The notes: generated by a model from the sequence alone, not told the origin. Shown: positions 20,144 through 31,891, counted from the stretch's first letter. The stretch: 64,000 nucleotides of DNA from Pseudomonas mangrovi (GCF_003052585.1 NZ_QASN01000013.1:124001-188000); one strand, 5' to 3'. A program made the numbers and translations.

Positions 20144-21409
20144 TTAGAGGAAGATGCCGCGCAGAATCAGGAAGAAGACGATCGACAGCAGTGCGCCGAT
20201 CGGCAGAGTGATAAGCCAGGAAATGAAGATCCGTCCGACCACGCCGAGGTTGAGCGCGCCGATGCCCCGGGCGATGCCGATGCCGAGCACGGCGCCGACC
20301 AGGGTATGGGTGGTGGAGACCGGCAGACCGATGGCCGAGGCACCGACCACGGTGGAGGCCGTCGCCAGCTCGGCGGCGAAGCCACGACTGGGGGTCAGCT
20401 CGGTGATCTCCTTGCCGATGGTGGCGATCACCTTGTAGCCATAGGTGGCCAGGCCGACGACGATGCCGATGGCACCGAGCAGCAGCACCCAACCCGGCAC
20501 GGCGGACTTGGCAGCGATCTCGCCGGCACCCTGGGATTCGAGCACGCCGACAATTGCAGCCAGCGGGCCGACCGCGTTGGCCACATCGTTGGAACCGTGG
20601 GCAAAGGCCATGGCGCAGGCAGTGAAGATCATCAGGACCGCGAAGACTTTCTCGACACTGGCGAAGTGAAACGCCCTGTCCGCCTCTTCGTCGACTCGAA
20701 TGCGGCTCAGCAGAGCGACGCCCAACAGCATCACCAGCGAACCCGCGCCCACGGCGAGCAGCAGGCTCTCGCCGGTGTTCAGATCGAGACCGAGGTGTTT
20801 GAGGCCCTTGGACAGGGTCATGATCGCAACCATGAAGCCGGTGGCGAACATGTAGAAGGGCACGTAGCGCTTGGCGTTGCGGTAGGGCGCATCGGTGTCG
20901 ATGATCAGCTTCTGCACGCTCATGAACAGACCGAAGGCGACCAGCCCGGAGAGCACCGGCGACACCACCCAGCTGGCGACGATCGGCCCGATGGCGTCCC
21001 AGTGCACCGCATCGACAGATACACCGACGGCGGCAAAACCGATCACCGCACCAACGATCGAATGGGTGGTGGAGACCGGCCAGCCCTTGATGGAGGCCAC
21101 CATCAGCCAGGTGCCGGCAGCCAACAGTGCCGAGAGCATGCCTAGAACCATCAGGTCGGGCGAAATGGCCGACGCATCAACGATGCCGTTCTTGATCGTC
21201 TCGGTGACCTGGCCACCGGCCAGGTAGGCACCGCAGAACTCGAAGACCATGGCGATCAGGATCGCCTGCTTGATGGTCAGCGCCCGCGAGCCGACCGAGG
21301 TACCCATGGCGTTGGCAACATCGTTGGCGCCCACACCCCAGGCCATGAAGAAGCCGAAAAGGCAGGCGAGAACCAGGAGTACGAAGGCGTAATCCGTGAA
21401 AAGAGACAT
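20144..21409 (-). CDS. PiT-family low-affinity inorganic phosphate transporter
   Basis: A 421-residue inner-membrane symporter importing metal-phosphate with protons. The two inverted PHO4 repeats carry the signature GANDVANAMGTSVGSRAL near the N-terminus and GSNDVANAVGPLAAI in the second half; also VSTTHSIVGAVIG and VSTTHTLVGAVLG. About ten hydrophobic segments. I start at MSLFTDYAFVLL, with AGGA 8 nt upstream. It is 37 bp downstream of a DUF47 gene, a pairing known to modulate PiT transport in many bacteria. It looks similar to E. coli PitA/PitB. Confidence 0.96.
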   Translation of the reverse strand: MSLFTDYAFVLLVLACLFGFFMAWGVGANDVANAMGTSVGSRALTIKQAILIAMVFEFCGAYLAGGQVTETIKNGIVDASAISPDLMVLGMLSALLAAGTWLMVASIKGWPVSTTHSIVGAVIGFAAVGVSVDAVHWDAIGPIVASWVVSPVLSGLVAFGLFMSVQKLIIDTDAPYRNAKRYVPFYMFATGFMVAIMTLSKGLKHLGLDLNTGESLLLAVGAGSLVMLLGVALLSRIRVDEEADRAFHFASVEKVFAVLMIFTACAMAFAHGSNDVANAVGPLAAIVGVLESQGAGEIAAKSAVPGWVLLLGAIGIVVGLATYGYKVIATIGKEITELTPSRGFAAELATASTVVGASAIGLPVSTTHTLVGAVLGIGIARGIGALNLGVVGRIFISWLITLPIGALLSIVFFLILRGIFL

Positions 21410-21446
21410 AGATGAAGTCCTGTCGAGGCAGAAAAGGAAGCGACGC

Positions 21447-22124
21447 TCAGCGCGCCAGCAGCTGTTCCAGTCGGTTGCCGACCCGCTCTGCACGGTCGGC
21501 CACGTCGCCTAGCCACTCGATGATCTGATAGAGGAAAATCACGTCGACCGGCGGCAGTTCCTTCTCCAGCTTGTAGAGACTGCGCCGTACATCGATCTGC
21601 ATGCGGTCGGTGTCTGCCTCGATTTCTTCCAGCTCGCCCACCATGGCTTCTACCAGCGAGGCCTCGCGGCCGCTGAAACCGGTCTCGAGCAGTTCGTCCA
21701 GCTCGTTCAGGGCTTTCAATGCCTGGGCGCTGGCATCCACGCAGCGGCGCACGTAGAGCAGCATCTGCGGCTGCAGGTCATGCGGGATGATCATGCAGCG
21801 ACCGAGCATCAAACCGGCGATGTCCTTGGCCCGGTTGGCGACCTTGTCCTGCACGCTGAGCAGGTCCAGCAGGTCCGAGCGCGGCACCGGCAGGAACAGG
21901 CTCTTGGGCAGGTGCATGCGCACGCTCTTCTTGAGCTTGTCCGCCTCGTGCTCCAGACGCGCCATCTCCTGCTGGGTCGATTCGACACGCGCCCAGTCTT
22001 CCGCCATCACCGCCTCGAAGAACGGGACCAGGTTGGCAGCGCACTCATGCGCCTTGGCGAAATGCTGTTGCATCGGACCAATCGGCGAACGACCGAAGAG
22101 GCTGACGAACGGGTTGATAGGCAT
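21447..22124 (-). CDS. DUF47 (PhoU-like) partner of the PiT transporter
   Basis: A 225-residue all-helical protein of the DUF47/TIGR00153 family, distantly related to PhoU: MPINPFVSLFGRSPIGPMQQ start, then EHEADKLKKSVRMHLPKSLF with the conserved acidic and basic residues, SDLLDLLSVQDKVANRAKDI, and WLGDVADRAERVGNRLEQLL at the end. Family members sit beside Pit transporters and influence their activity. Operon order here is DUF47 then PiT. An AGGGG site precedes the start. Confidence 0.93.
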   Translation of the reverse strand: MPINPFVSLFGRSPIGPMQQHFAKAHECAANLVPFFEAVMAEDWARVESTQQEMARLEHEADKLKKSVRMHLPKSLFLPVPRSDLLDLLSVQDKVANRAKDIAGLMLGRCMIIPHDLQPQMLLYVRRCVDASAQALKALNELDELLETGFSGREASLVEAMVGELEEIEADTDRMQIDVRRSLYKLEKELPPVDVIFLYQIIEWLGDVADRAERVGNRLEQLLAR

Positions 22125-22316
22125 GGGTTGAACCCCTGGGACAAAGGAGGCGGGAAGTATACGGATCGACCTCGGCAGCTGCCAGCGCGCCGTCACCGCT
22201 CGGTAATGTCCTGTATGCTAGCCCTCTCCCGCCCGGCCCGCGAGGCGCGGGCCAGAAGCTGCGACGCGTTCCGACGAAGCAGCCTTCCCCAGCATTCAGC
22301 GACCGACCCCCAGACG

Positions 22317-23681
22317 ATGAACAAAGAAACCGAGATCAAACTGCGCGCCAGCCGCGAGACCCTCGCCGCCCTGCGCGACCATCCGCTGCTGAAGAAGCGC
22401 AATAAATCCGGCTGGCAACGCCATGAGCTGTCCAACCAGTACTACGACACCCCCGCGCGCGACCTTGCCGGCGCGCGCGTCGCGTTGCGCCTGCGCCGCG
22501 ACGGCGAGCAACTGATCCAGACCCTGAAAAGTCGCGGCCAGAGTGTCGCCGGACTGTCCGAGCGCAACGAGTGGGACTGGTATCTGCAACAGCCGGCGCT
22601 GGATCTCGACAAGCTCGACGACAGCTGCTGGCCGGCGAGCCTGGCGCAACTCGACAAGCGTGCACTGGCACCGATCTTCAGCACCGACTTCGTCCGCGAG
22701 AAGGCCGAGATCGCCTGGGGACGCGGCAAGAGCAAGGTGGTCATCGAGGCCGCGCTCGACCTGGGCGAGGTCATCGCCGGCGAGCAGCGTGAGGAAATCT
22801 GCGAGCTCGAACTGGAACTGCGTCAGGGCGATCCGCAGGCGTTGCTGGAGCTGGCCGCCGACCTGGCCGCCGACCTGGCGCTGATGCCCTGCGACATCAG
22901 CAAGGCGGAGCGCGGCTACCGACTGTTCGACCCGGCCAGCTACAACCTTGCCCTGGCGGCGCCGCCACTGAGCGCCGAGCAACCGCTCGACGATGCCTTT
23001 GCCGCCATCGCCTGGCACCTGCTGGGCAGCAGCCAGCGCCTGGCCGAGCAATACCGCTTCAATGGCCACTGGCGCCTGCTGGTCGACTGGGTGCAGCAAC
23101 TGATCGAGCTGCGCGCCCTGCTCGGCAGTCTTGGCCAGGCCGCGCCACGCGCCAGCAGCCGCAGCCTGCGCGAAGGTCTCGACGCACTGCTGGCCGACTG
23201 GCGCCCGCGCGCACTGGCCGGCCGTGACGATGAGCAAGTGCGCCAGGCGGCTCCCCAGCAGTTCGCTGCCGAGCTTGCCGGCACACGCTGGGGGCTGTTC
23301 TCCCTGAGCGCGTCGCGCTGGCTGTACCAGCGCGCCTGGATCGAGGCCCGCAATGCCCGCGGCGCCCGCCAGGGCGCTGCGCCGCTGGGCAACTGGCTGC
23401 CGCACCTGCTTGCCGAGGAGGCCGCGGCGCTGCAGCTCAAACGCTACCAGCGGCAGCCCGAAGACCTGGCCGAGCAGCTGCCGCGCCTCGAACGCCTGCT
23501 GGTCTGGCTGCACTTTGCCCGCACGCTGCTGGAACTGCCGGAGCCCGACCGGCTCTACGGCGAACTGAACAAGCTGCACGAGCTGGCACTGGCGCCCCTG
23601 GACGCCGAAGCGCTGCCGGCGCGTGTTGCCCAGGCCCATACTGTGTGGACGCTCAAGGCCTGGAAGCTGCTTTTGAAATAA
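22317..23681 (+). CDS. ygiF: CYTH-CHAD inorganic triphosphatase (YgiF type)
   Basis: Hydrolyses inorganic tripolyphosphate to pyrophosphate and phosphate. The 454-residue protein opens with NKETEIKLRA, whose ExExK signature (residues 4-8) defines the CYTH tunnel fold (about 1-205; VALRLRRDGEQLIQTLKS and KAERGYRLF follow). A CHAD helical domain (about 225-450), rich in His and basic residues and thought to bind polyphosphate, completes it. No obvious ribosome-binding site precedes ATG 22317, but the signature fixes the start. It is divergent from the PiT-DUF47 pair, which makes a phosphate-themed cluster. Confidence 0.92.
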   Translation: MNKETEIKLRASRETLAALRDHPLLKKRNKSGWQRHELSNQYYDTPARDLAGARVALRLRRDGEQLIQTLKSRGQSVAGLSERNEWDWYLQQPALDLDKLDDSCWPASLAQLDKRALAPIFSTDFVREKAEIAWGRGKSKVVIEAALDLGEVIAGEQREEICELELELRQGDPQALLELAADLAADLALMPCDISKAERGYRLFDPASYNLALAAPPLSAEQPLDDAFAAIAWHLLGSSQRLAEQYRFNGHWRLLVDWVQQLIELRALLGSLGQAAPRASSRSLREGLDALLADWRPRALAGRDDEQVRQAAPQQFAAELAGTRWGLFSLSASRWLYQRAWIEARNARGARQGAAPLGNWLPHLLAEEAAALQLKRYQRQPEDLAEQLPRLERLLVWLHFARTLLELPEPDRLYGELNKLHELALAPLDAEALPARVAQAHTVWTLKAWKLLLK

Positions 23682-23737
23682 GCTGCAGGTCCGAACGGGC
23701 AGCCTGGCTGCCCGCCGCCATTCGCCCAGGGAGTCCC

Positions 23738-25522
23738 ATGTCCGCTCTGCACTCGCCCGCCGCCGACCGTCCACTTGATCTCAACGACCTGCTGCGCGAG
23801 CTGGTCGCCCAGGGCCGGGTGGCGCAGGAGACGGCCGAGCAGTGCATGGCGATCCGCCGCAGCGCAGTGAACAACCTCCAGCACCCGCTGGAATTCCTCG
23901 CCGCCCAGCAGGTCGACGACCTGAGCCGTCCCGGCCGCAAGCTGGACCTGGAAACCCTGACCGTCTGGCTGGCCGAATTCGCCGAGCAGCCCTACCTGCG
24001 CATCGATCCGCTGAAGATCGACGTCGCCGCCATCACCCCGCTGATGTCCTACGCCTTCGCCCAGCGCCACAAGATCCTCGCCGTAGCCGTGGACAGCGAG
24101 GCGGTGACCATCGCCAGCGCGCAGCCGCTGGTGCGCAACTGGGAAGCCGACCTGATCCACGTGCTCAAGCGGCCGATCCGCCGGGTGGTAGCCAACCCGA
24201 CCGATATCCAGCGCTTCACGGTGGAGTTCTATCGCCTGGCCAAGTCGGTCAGCGGCGCCAATGCGGTGGACCAGAAGCTCAGCGGCACCGGCAACTTCGA
24301 GCAGATGCTCAAGCTTGGCGCCAGCGACCAGGAGCCGGATGCCAACGACTCGCACATCGTCAATATCGTCGACTGGCTGTTCCAGTACGCCTTCCAGCAG
24401 CGCGCCAGCGACATCCACATCGAGCCGCGCCGTGAGCAGGGCTCGGTGCGCTTTCGCATCGACGGCGTGCTGCACACCGTCTATCAGTTCCCCCTGCAGG
24501 TGACGATGGCCGTGATCAGCCGGATCAAGAGCCTGGGACGGATGAACGTCGCCGAGAAGCGCAAGCCGCAGGATGGCCGGGTCAAGACCGCCACGCCCGA
24601 AGGCGCCGAGGTCGAACTGCGACTGTCGACCCTGCCGACCGCCTTCGGCGAGAAACTGGTGATGCGGATCTTCGACCCGGAAGTGCTGCTCAAGGACTTC
24701 GATCAGTTGGGCTTCTCGCCGGATGATCTGCGGCGCTGGAACGACATGACCAGCCAGCCCAACGGCATCATCCTGGTCACCGGCCCCACCGGCTCGGGCA
24801 AGACCACCACGCTCTACACCACGCTGAAGAAGCTGGCGACGCCGGAGGTGAACCTCTGCACCATCGAGGACCCGATCGAGATGATCGAGCCGGCGTTCAA
24901 CCAGATGCAGGTCCAGCACAACATCGACCTGACCTTCGCCAGCGGCGTGCGTGCCCTGATGCGTCAGGACCCGGACATCATCATGGTTGGCGAGATCCGC
25001 GACCTGGAAACCGCCGAGATGGCGATCCAGGCCGCGCTGACCGGCCACCTCGTGCTCTCCACCCTGCACACCAACGACGCGCCCAGCGCCATCACCCGCC
25101 TGCTCGAACTCGGCGTGCCCTACTACCTGCTCAAGGCCACCTTGCTGGGCGTGATGGCGCAGCGCCTGGTGCGTACCCTGTGCCCGCACTGCAAGGCGCC
25201 GCACCCGATCGAGGAAAGCGACTGGCAGGCCCTGACCCGACCATGGAACGCCCCGGTGCCCACCGGCGCCTATCGCGCCGTCGGGTGCCTGGAATGCCGC
25301 GATACCGGTTACCGCGGCCGCGCCGGGGTCTACGAGATCATGCAGCTGGGCGACAACCTCAAGCCCTACATCACCGCCGACACCGATCTTCTGGCACTGC
25401 GCCGACAGAGCTTCAAGGAAGGCATGCGCAGCCTGCGCCTGTCCGGCGCGCAGAAGGTTGCTGCCGGCCTTACGACCATCGAAGAAGTGCTGCGCGTGAC
25501 GCCGCAGAGCGAGCAAAAGTAG
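23738..25522 (+). CDS. orphan GspE/PilB-type secretion ATPase
   Basis: A 594-residue hexameric ATPase of the type II secretion/type IV pilus family. The N1 domain (about 70-165) is MshEN-like. The ATPase core shows RASDIHIEP (223-230), Walker A GPTGSGKTT (349-357), the Asp box CTIEDPIEM, Walker B IIMVGEIRD, and the His box LSTLHTNDAP. The zinc-binding CPHC ... CLEC pair and GYRGRAGVYEI are intact. It should be an active ATPase, but no gspD, F, G or pil genes are nearby; its partners must be elsewhere. PAO1 has a similar orphan at this locus (PA5210, from memory). Confidence 0.92.
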   Translation: MSALHSPAADRPLDLNDLLRELVAQGRVAQETAEQCMAIRRSAVNNLQHPLEFLAAQQVDDLSRPGRKLDLETLTVWLAEFAEQPYLRIDPLKIDVAAITPLMSYAFAQRHKILAVAVDSEAVTIASAQPLVRNWEADLIHVLKRPIRRVVANPTDIQRFTVEFYRLAKSVSGANAVDQKLSGTGNFEQMLKLGASDQEPDANDSHIVNIVDWLFQYAFQQRASDIHIEPRREQGSVRFRIDGVLHTVYQFPLQVTMAVISRIKSLGRMNVAEKRKPQDGRVKTATPEGAEVELRLSTLPTAFGEKLVMRIFDPEVLLKDFDQLGFSPDDLRRWNDMTSQPNGIILVTGPTGSGKTTTLYTTLKKLATPEVNLCTIEDPIEMIEPAFNQMQVQHNIDLTFASGVRALMRQDPDIIMVGEIRDLETAEMAIQAALTGHLVLSTLHTNDAPSAITRLLELGVPYYLLKATLLGVMAQRLVRTLCPHCKAPHPIEESDWQALTRPWNAPVPTGAYRAVGCLECRDTGYRGRAGVYEIMQLGDNLKPYITADTDLLALRRQSFKEGMRSLRLSGAQKVAAGLTTIEEVLRVTPQSEQK

Positions 25523-25559
25523 CGTCGCGCACTGAGCCGTCCAGTCAGTTCCAGGACGC

Positions 25560-25732
25560 CATGCGCTGCGCTTATTGCATCCCGCCAGAACCGCCGCCGT
25601 GGCTAGTGCGGATTAGCCGCCGCGCGGCTCAATCCGCCGACAGCCCACCAGCACGAGCGAGTTACCGGGAGCCATGTCGGCACGCGGGGAGGCGCTCCTG
25701 CAGCGCGATGCGCTGCGCTTGTTGCGCCCCAG
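25560..25732. repeat. cluster of degenerate intergenic repeat units
   Basis: This 226-bp gap after the GspE-like gene holds two partial copies of the element seen at 2883-2923: TGCGCTGCGCTTATTGCATC near 25562 and TGCGCTGCGCTTGTTGCGCC near 25709. Between them is a GCGGATTAGCCGCC...GGCTCAATCCGCC inverted pair at about 25608-25638. No open reading frame with a plausible start and codon pattern is present. Confidence 0.5.
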
Positions 25733-25748
25733 CAGAGCAGCGCCCGAC

Positions 25749-26453
25749 TCAGCGCGCGCTGGCCAGGTGCTGCGTCTTCGGCTTGCAGTTGAGGTACGCC
25801 GAGGAGCGCATCCAGTTCTGGTCCGGATACCAGGCGAACATGAACTGCCCGCCCTTCAACTGATCGATCACCATCCTGGCGATCTCCGGGCGCACCGCCG
25901 GGCAGCCAAGGCTGCGACCGATGCGCCCCTGACTGGCGACCAGCGCCGGGTTCACGTAGTCAGCCGCGTGGATGACGATTGCCCGCTCGCGCGCCAGATC
26001 GTTGATGCCTGGCTCCAGGCCATCCATCCGCAACGAATAGCCATGCCTGCCGCGATAGCTCTCGGCGGTGCGAAACAGCCCCAGGCTGGACTGATAGCTG
26101 CCCAGGGTATTGGAGAACTCGGTGGCGAAGTTCTCCCCGGAGCGACGGCCGTGAGCGACGAAATCACGCAGGATCAAGCGGCGCTTGTCCAGGTCGAACA
26201 ACCACAGACGGCGTTCGGTAGAAGGTTGCGAATAATCGATCACCGCCAGCCGCCGCGCCGGCGCCGCGCCGTTGTTCACGGCACATTGCATCGCCGCCAG
26301 AGCATGCCGCAGGACTTCGCGATCAAGCCCGGGCGAGACCCGGGCCAGGGTATTGAATTGGCCATCTGCAGGAGCGGCGTGCGCCAGCAGCGGAGTACAA
26401 AGCAAGCAGGAAAATAGTGTGCGCCGAACGAGCCGGCGAAACAGTCGGGTCAT
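25749..26453 (-). CDS. exported YkuD-type murein L,D-transpeptidase catalytic-domain protein
   Basis: A 234-residue secreted protein with a signal peptide of about 26 residues (basic MTRLFRRLVRR, hydrophobic LFSCLLCTPLLAHA). The remainder is a YkuD_2-like domain: RLWLFDLDKRRLILRDFVAH, H162 in AIVIHAADYV, and the catalytic motif GRIGRSLGCPAVRPE with C184. Family members are predicted to remodel peptidoglycan cross-links; many are uncharacterised. The strong GGGGGAGG ribosome-binding site decides the start. It is divergently transcribed from a second, larger L,D-transpeptidase, start codons 149 bp apart. Confidence 0.9.
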   Translation of the reverse strand: MTRLFRRLVRRTLFSCLLCTPLLAHAAPADGQFNTLARVSPGLDREVLRHALAAMQCAVNNGAAPARRLAVIDYSQPSTERRLWLFDLDKRRLILRDFVAHGRRSGENFATEFSNTLGSYQSSLGLFRTAESYRGRHGYSLRMDGLEPGINDLARERAIVIHAADYVNPALVASQGRIGRSLGCPAVRPEIARMVIDQLKGGQFMFAWYPDQNWMRSSAYLNCKPKTQHLASAR

Positions 26454-26514
26454 GCAAAAGCCTCCCCCTGAAGAGGTATCTGGCGACTTCCTGTCTTGCT
26501 GCAAGGCTGCTGTT

Positions 26515-26520
26515 TATAAT
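26515..26520 (+). promoter_or_regulatory. TATAAT, probable -10 of the LdtD-like gene
   Basis: A perfect -10 hexamer 83 bp before the TTG start, in the divergent region between the two L,D-transpeptidase genes. A TGTCTT stands 17 bp upstream as a weak -35. Confidence 0.4.
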
Positions 26521-26602
26521 TCCCACACGCGTTGTCGCAGTGGTTGTGGCAGCCTGTCTGGCCGCGCATTCCTGCGGGCCCTTTGGTTGTGGAGCCGAGC
26601 GA

Positions 26603-28204
26603 TTGTACAAAAAATGCGCACTTTGCCTAGCTTTGATTGTCTTATCCGGCCGCCTGGCGACCGCCGGCGAGATCGCCGACGCCCTCACTGAGCAAGCACC
26701 CGAGGTAACACAAGGCCCCTTGTGGGCGTTCTTTGCCGAACCCCTGCAACCCTGCAGCGCCGAGCTGAGCCGTGAAGAACTGGCCACTCCCGGCTTGCTG
26801 CAGACCTTCTATGCCGAGCTTGGCTATATGCCAGTGTGGCAGTCGCAGGCGCGTAGAACGCTGCTCGCCGACACACTTCTGCAGCTTGCCGAGGACGGTC
26901 TCGAACCGGCCCACTACCCCCTCCCCGAGCCACTGCCCGACCCCAACTGCGCGGACATCCTGAGCAGTCGCGCCTATCTGGATGCACTGCAGCATCTGTC
27001 GCGGGGCAAGGTCGAACAGGCACGCGTCGAGCCCTTCTGGCGAGCGCCGGATAGCATCAACCCAGACCCACGCCCCAGCGTTCTGACCCTTGCCTGGCAG
27101 GGCCTGGATGATCTTCCCGGCGCCTTCGCCGCCGCTCGCCCGACGTTGCCGCAGTATCAGTTGCTACGCCAGGCCTATGGCCAGTTGCGCAATCAGCCGC
27201 AGCAGGAGCGACCCATCATCCCCGCCGGCCGCCTGCTCAAACCCGGCATGCGCGACCCGCGCGTGCCCGCGCTGACGGCCCGTCTCGCTGCCGAAGGCTA
27301 CCTGTCGATTCCGCCGGAGACGGACGGCGCTTCTGCCGACCTCTATGACGAGACCCTGGCGGACGCGGTGCGACGCTTCCAGGTCCGCCACGACCTGCAG
27401 GGCGACGGTCTGATCGGCAACGACACCCTGACCGCCATGAATACCTCCGCCCAGGCGCGCCTCGACCAGTTGCGCGTCAACCTCGAGCGCTGGCGCTGGC
27501 TGGCTGGCGACATCGAGCAGGAAACCCTGCTGGTCGACATCGCCGGCGGCATGCTCGTCTACTACCGCGACGGCCTGCCGCTGTGGCAGGCCCGGGCGCA
27601 GGTCGGCAGGCCGGCGCGGCAGACGCCCAGGCTGAAATCGTTGGTCAGCCGACTGACCCTCAATCCGACCTGGACAGTGCCGCCGACCATCCTGCGCGAG
27701 GACAAGTTGCCGGCCATACGCGACGACCTCGACTACCTGACCCATAACCAGATGCGCGTGCTCGACGCCGAGGGTCGCCAGCTCGACCCGGAAACCGTCG
27801 ACTGGAGCCGACCGGGCAACATCATGCTGCGCCAGGACGCCGGCCCGAAGAATCCGCTGGGCAAACTGGTGGTCCGCTTTCCCAACCCCTATTCGGTGTA
27901 CCTGCACGACACGCCCAGCCAGAGCCTGTTCGCAAAATCACCCCGGACCTTCAGCTCGGGCTGCGTGCGCATCGAAGGTATCCTCGGCCTGCTCGATGTG
28001 ATCCTTTCCGAAGAACAGTGCAAGGATGTTTCCCAGCGCATCACCCGCGGCCGCACCGAACAGGTGCGGATCGAGCAGCGGCTGCCGATCGTGCTGGCGT
28101 ACTGGACGGCGAATGTGGATGAGCTGGGCCAACTCAGCCTGCGCAACGATCCTTACGGGCTGGATGCGCCGCTGCTCCAGGCACTGGATACGGCCCCACG
28201 CTGA
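26603..28204 (+). CDS. LdtD/YcbB-type L,D-transpeptidase
   Basis: Forms 3-3 (mDap-mDap) peptidoglycan cross-links in the periplasm. The 533-residue product starts with TTG; GGAG 8 nt upstream and the signal peptide (MYKKCALCLALIVLSGRLAT) that this start creates support it. After a scaffold region come a peptidoglycan-binding domain (about 210-290; LYDETLADAVRRFQVRHDLQ, GLIGNDTLTAMN) and the YkuD domain (about 300-500), with HDTPSQSLF and the catalytic SSGCVRIE, Cys454. The length is slightly below E. coli LdtD (615). The second residue of the usual SHGC motif is Ser here. Confidence 0.93.
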   Translation: MYKKCALCLALIVLSGRLATAGEIADALTEQAPEVTQGPLWAFFAEPLQPCSAELSREELATPGLLQTFYAELGYMPVWQSQARRTLLADTLLQLAEDGLEPAHYPLPEPLPDPNCADILSSRAYLDALQHLSRGKVEQARVEPFWRAPDSINPDPRPSVLTLAWQGLDDLPGAFAAARPTLPQYQLLRQAYGQLRNQPQQERPIIPAGRLLKPGMRDPRVPALTARLAAEGYLSIPPETDGASADLYDETLADAVRRFQVRHDLQGDGLIGNDTLTAMNTSAQARLDQLRVNLERWRWLAGDIEQETLLVDIAGGMLVYYRDGLPLWQARAQVGRPARQTPRLKSLVSRLTLNPTWTVPPTILREDKLPAIRDDLDYLTHNQMRVLDAEGRQLDPETVDWSRPGNIMLRQDAGPKNPLGKLVVRFPNPYSVYLHDTPSQSLFAKSPRTFSSGCVRIEGILGLLDVILSEEQCKDVSQRITRGRTEQVRIEQRLPIVLAYWTANVDELGQLSLRNDPYGLDAPLLQALDTAPR

Positions 28205-28424
28205 AGTGCGGTTCCATCCGCGAGAGGCCGGCCGCCGCACTATCGGTCCCGGCGCAGGCGAAGCGGGGAACTCGCGAGCGCGGGTTCGACTCTTCTAGAG
28301 AACCTCAGGAAAAGCAGCGCAGCCTGCAACGTCCGTTTGCCACGGGCATTGCAGATCTCCCAGTCGACGGGTTGCGCGGCATTTCCGAGGATCACTGGTG
28401 GACAACCGATCCCTGGAGTTTGCG

Positions 28425-28733
28425 ATGAACAAGAAGTCGATTACCTGCCTGACTGCCGTACTCACCCTGCTACCGGCCTCCGCAGCGCTTGCCGACGCCG
28501 ACTTCTGGCGCAACGTGCTGAGCTCCGGCGCTACGACTGCCACTACCTACGCGACCTCGAAGGACAACAAGCTGATCGTTGCCGCCCGTGACGAGGCGGG
28601 TGCCTTCGTCGCCAGTGACGGGCAGATTCGCGGCCCCTATCTGGAGGCGGCAATGCAGCGCATGCGCAACGAGCATCCCCAGCTGCAGGCGGACGACATG
28701 CAGCTAGCGACGCGGCTGTTGACTGAGCAGTAA
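28425..28733 (+). CDS. exported DUF2388 (TIGR02448) small protein
   Basis: A 102-residue pseudomonad-specific protein with a cleavable signal peptide (MNKKSITCLTAVLTLLPASA, cleavage after ALA near residue 23). The mature part has the family pattern: SSGATTATTYATSKDNKLIV, AARDEAGAFVASDGQIRGPY and a C-terminal LEAAMQRMRNEHPQLQADD. Several paralogues exist in P. aeruginosa; function unknown. The ATG at 28425 has CTGGAG about 7 nt before it; an upstream in-frame start would spoil the signal peptide. Confidence 0.9.
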   Translation: MNKKSITCLTAVLTLLPASAALADADFWRNVLSSGATTATTYATSKDNKLIVAARDEAGAFVASDGQIRGPYLEAAMQRMRNEHPQLQADDMQLATRLLTEQ

Positions 28734-28755
28734 GCCACGCACCCTGCAGACCGAA

Positions 28756-28895
28756 CCATCCCTCATCCGGCACTGCGCGCCACCTTCTCCCAGAGGGAGA
28801 AGGAAAGCTGCGGGGCGGTAGCCCGGGGTGGGCTGGCAGGGCACCGCGTTTCCCTCTCCCGCCGGGAAAGAGTGCCGAAGGCGGGTGAGGGATGG
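28756..28895. repeat. 140-bp intergenic cassette bounded by 14-bp inverted repeats
   Basis: CCATCCCTCATCCG (28756-28769) and CGGGTGAGGGATGG (28882-28895) are inverted with one mismatch. Inside lie two further dyads, CCTTCTCCC/GGGAGAAGG and TTTCCCTCTCCC/GGGAAAGAG. It fills almost the whole gap between the convergent DUF2388 gene and gcvP. It looks like a non-coding miniature repeat; no reading frame is apparent. Confidence 0.65.
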
Positions 28896-28921
28896 TCCAG
28901 GCGACTCCTAGCCCAAGAGCA

Positions 28922-31801
<2,880 letters not shown>

Positions 31802-31860
31802 GACGGGTCTCGGAATCGGCGGTCGTGGCACAACGGCCTGGCTGGCGCCAGGCGGCAGAA

Positions 31861-31880
31861 CCCTCCCCGGACGGGGAGGG
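31861..31880. other. GC-rich hairpin between gcvH and gcvP
   Basis: CCCTCCCC GGAC GGGGAGGG: an 8-bp perfect stem with a 4-nt loop, starting 11 nt after the gcvH stop. No T-run follows on the minus strand, so it is not a standard terminator. It could protect the gcvTH message from 3' decay or tune gcvP expression. Confidence 0.6.
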
Positions 31881-31891
31881 ATGGAGCGCAA

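Noticed and set aside
26417..26602. LdtD-like protein starting 62 codons earlier
   Set aside because: That extension overlaps the divergent promoter region and the other transpeptidase gene, and it would bury the signal peptide produced by the TTG start at 26603.
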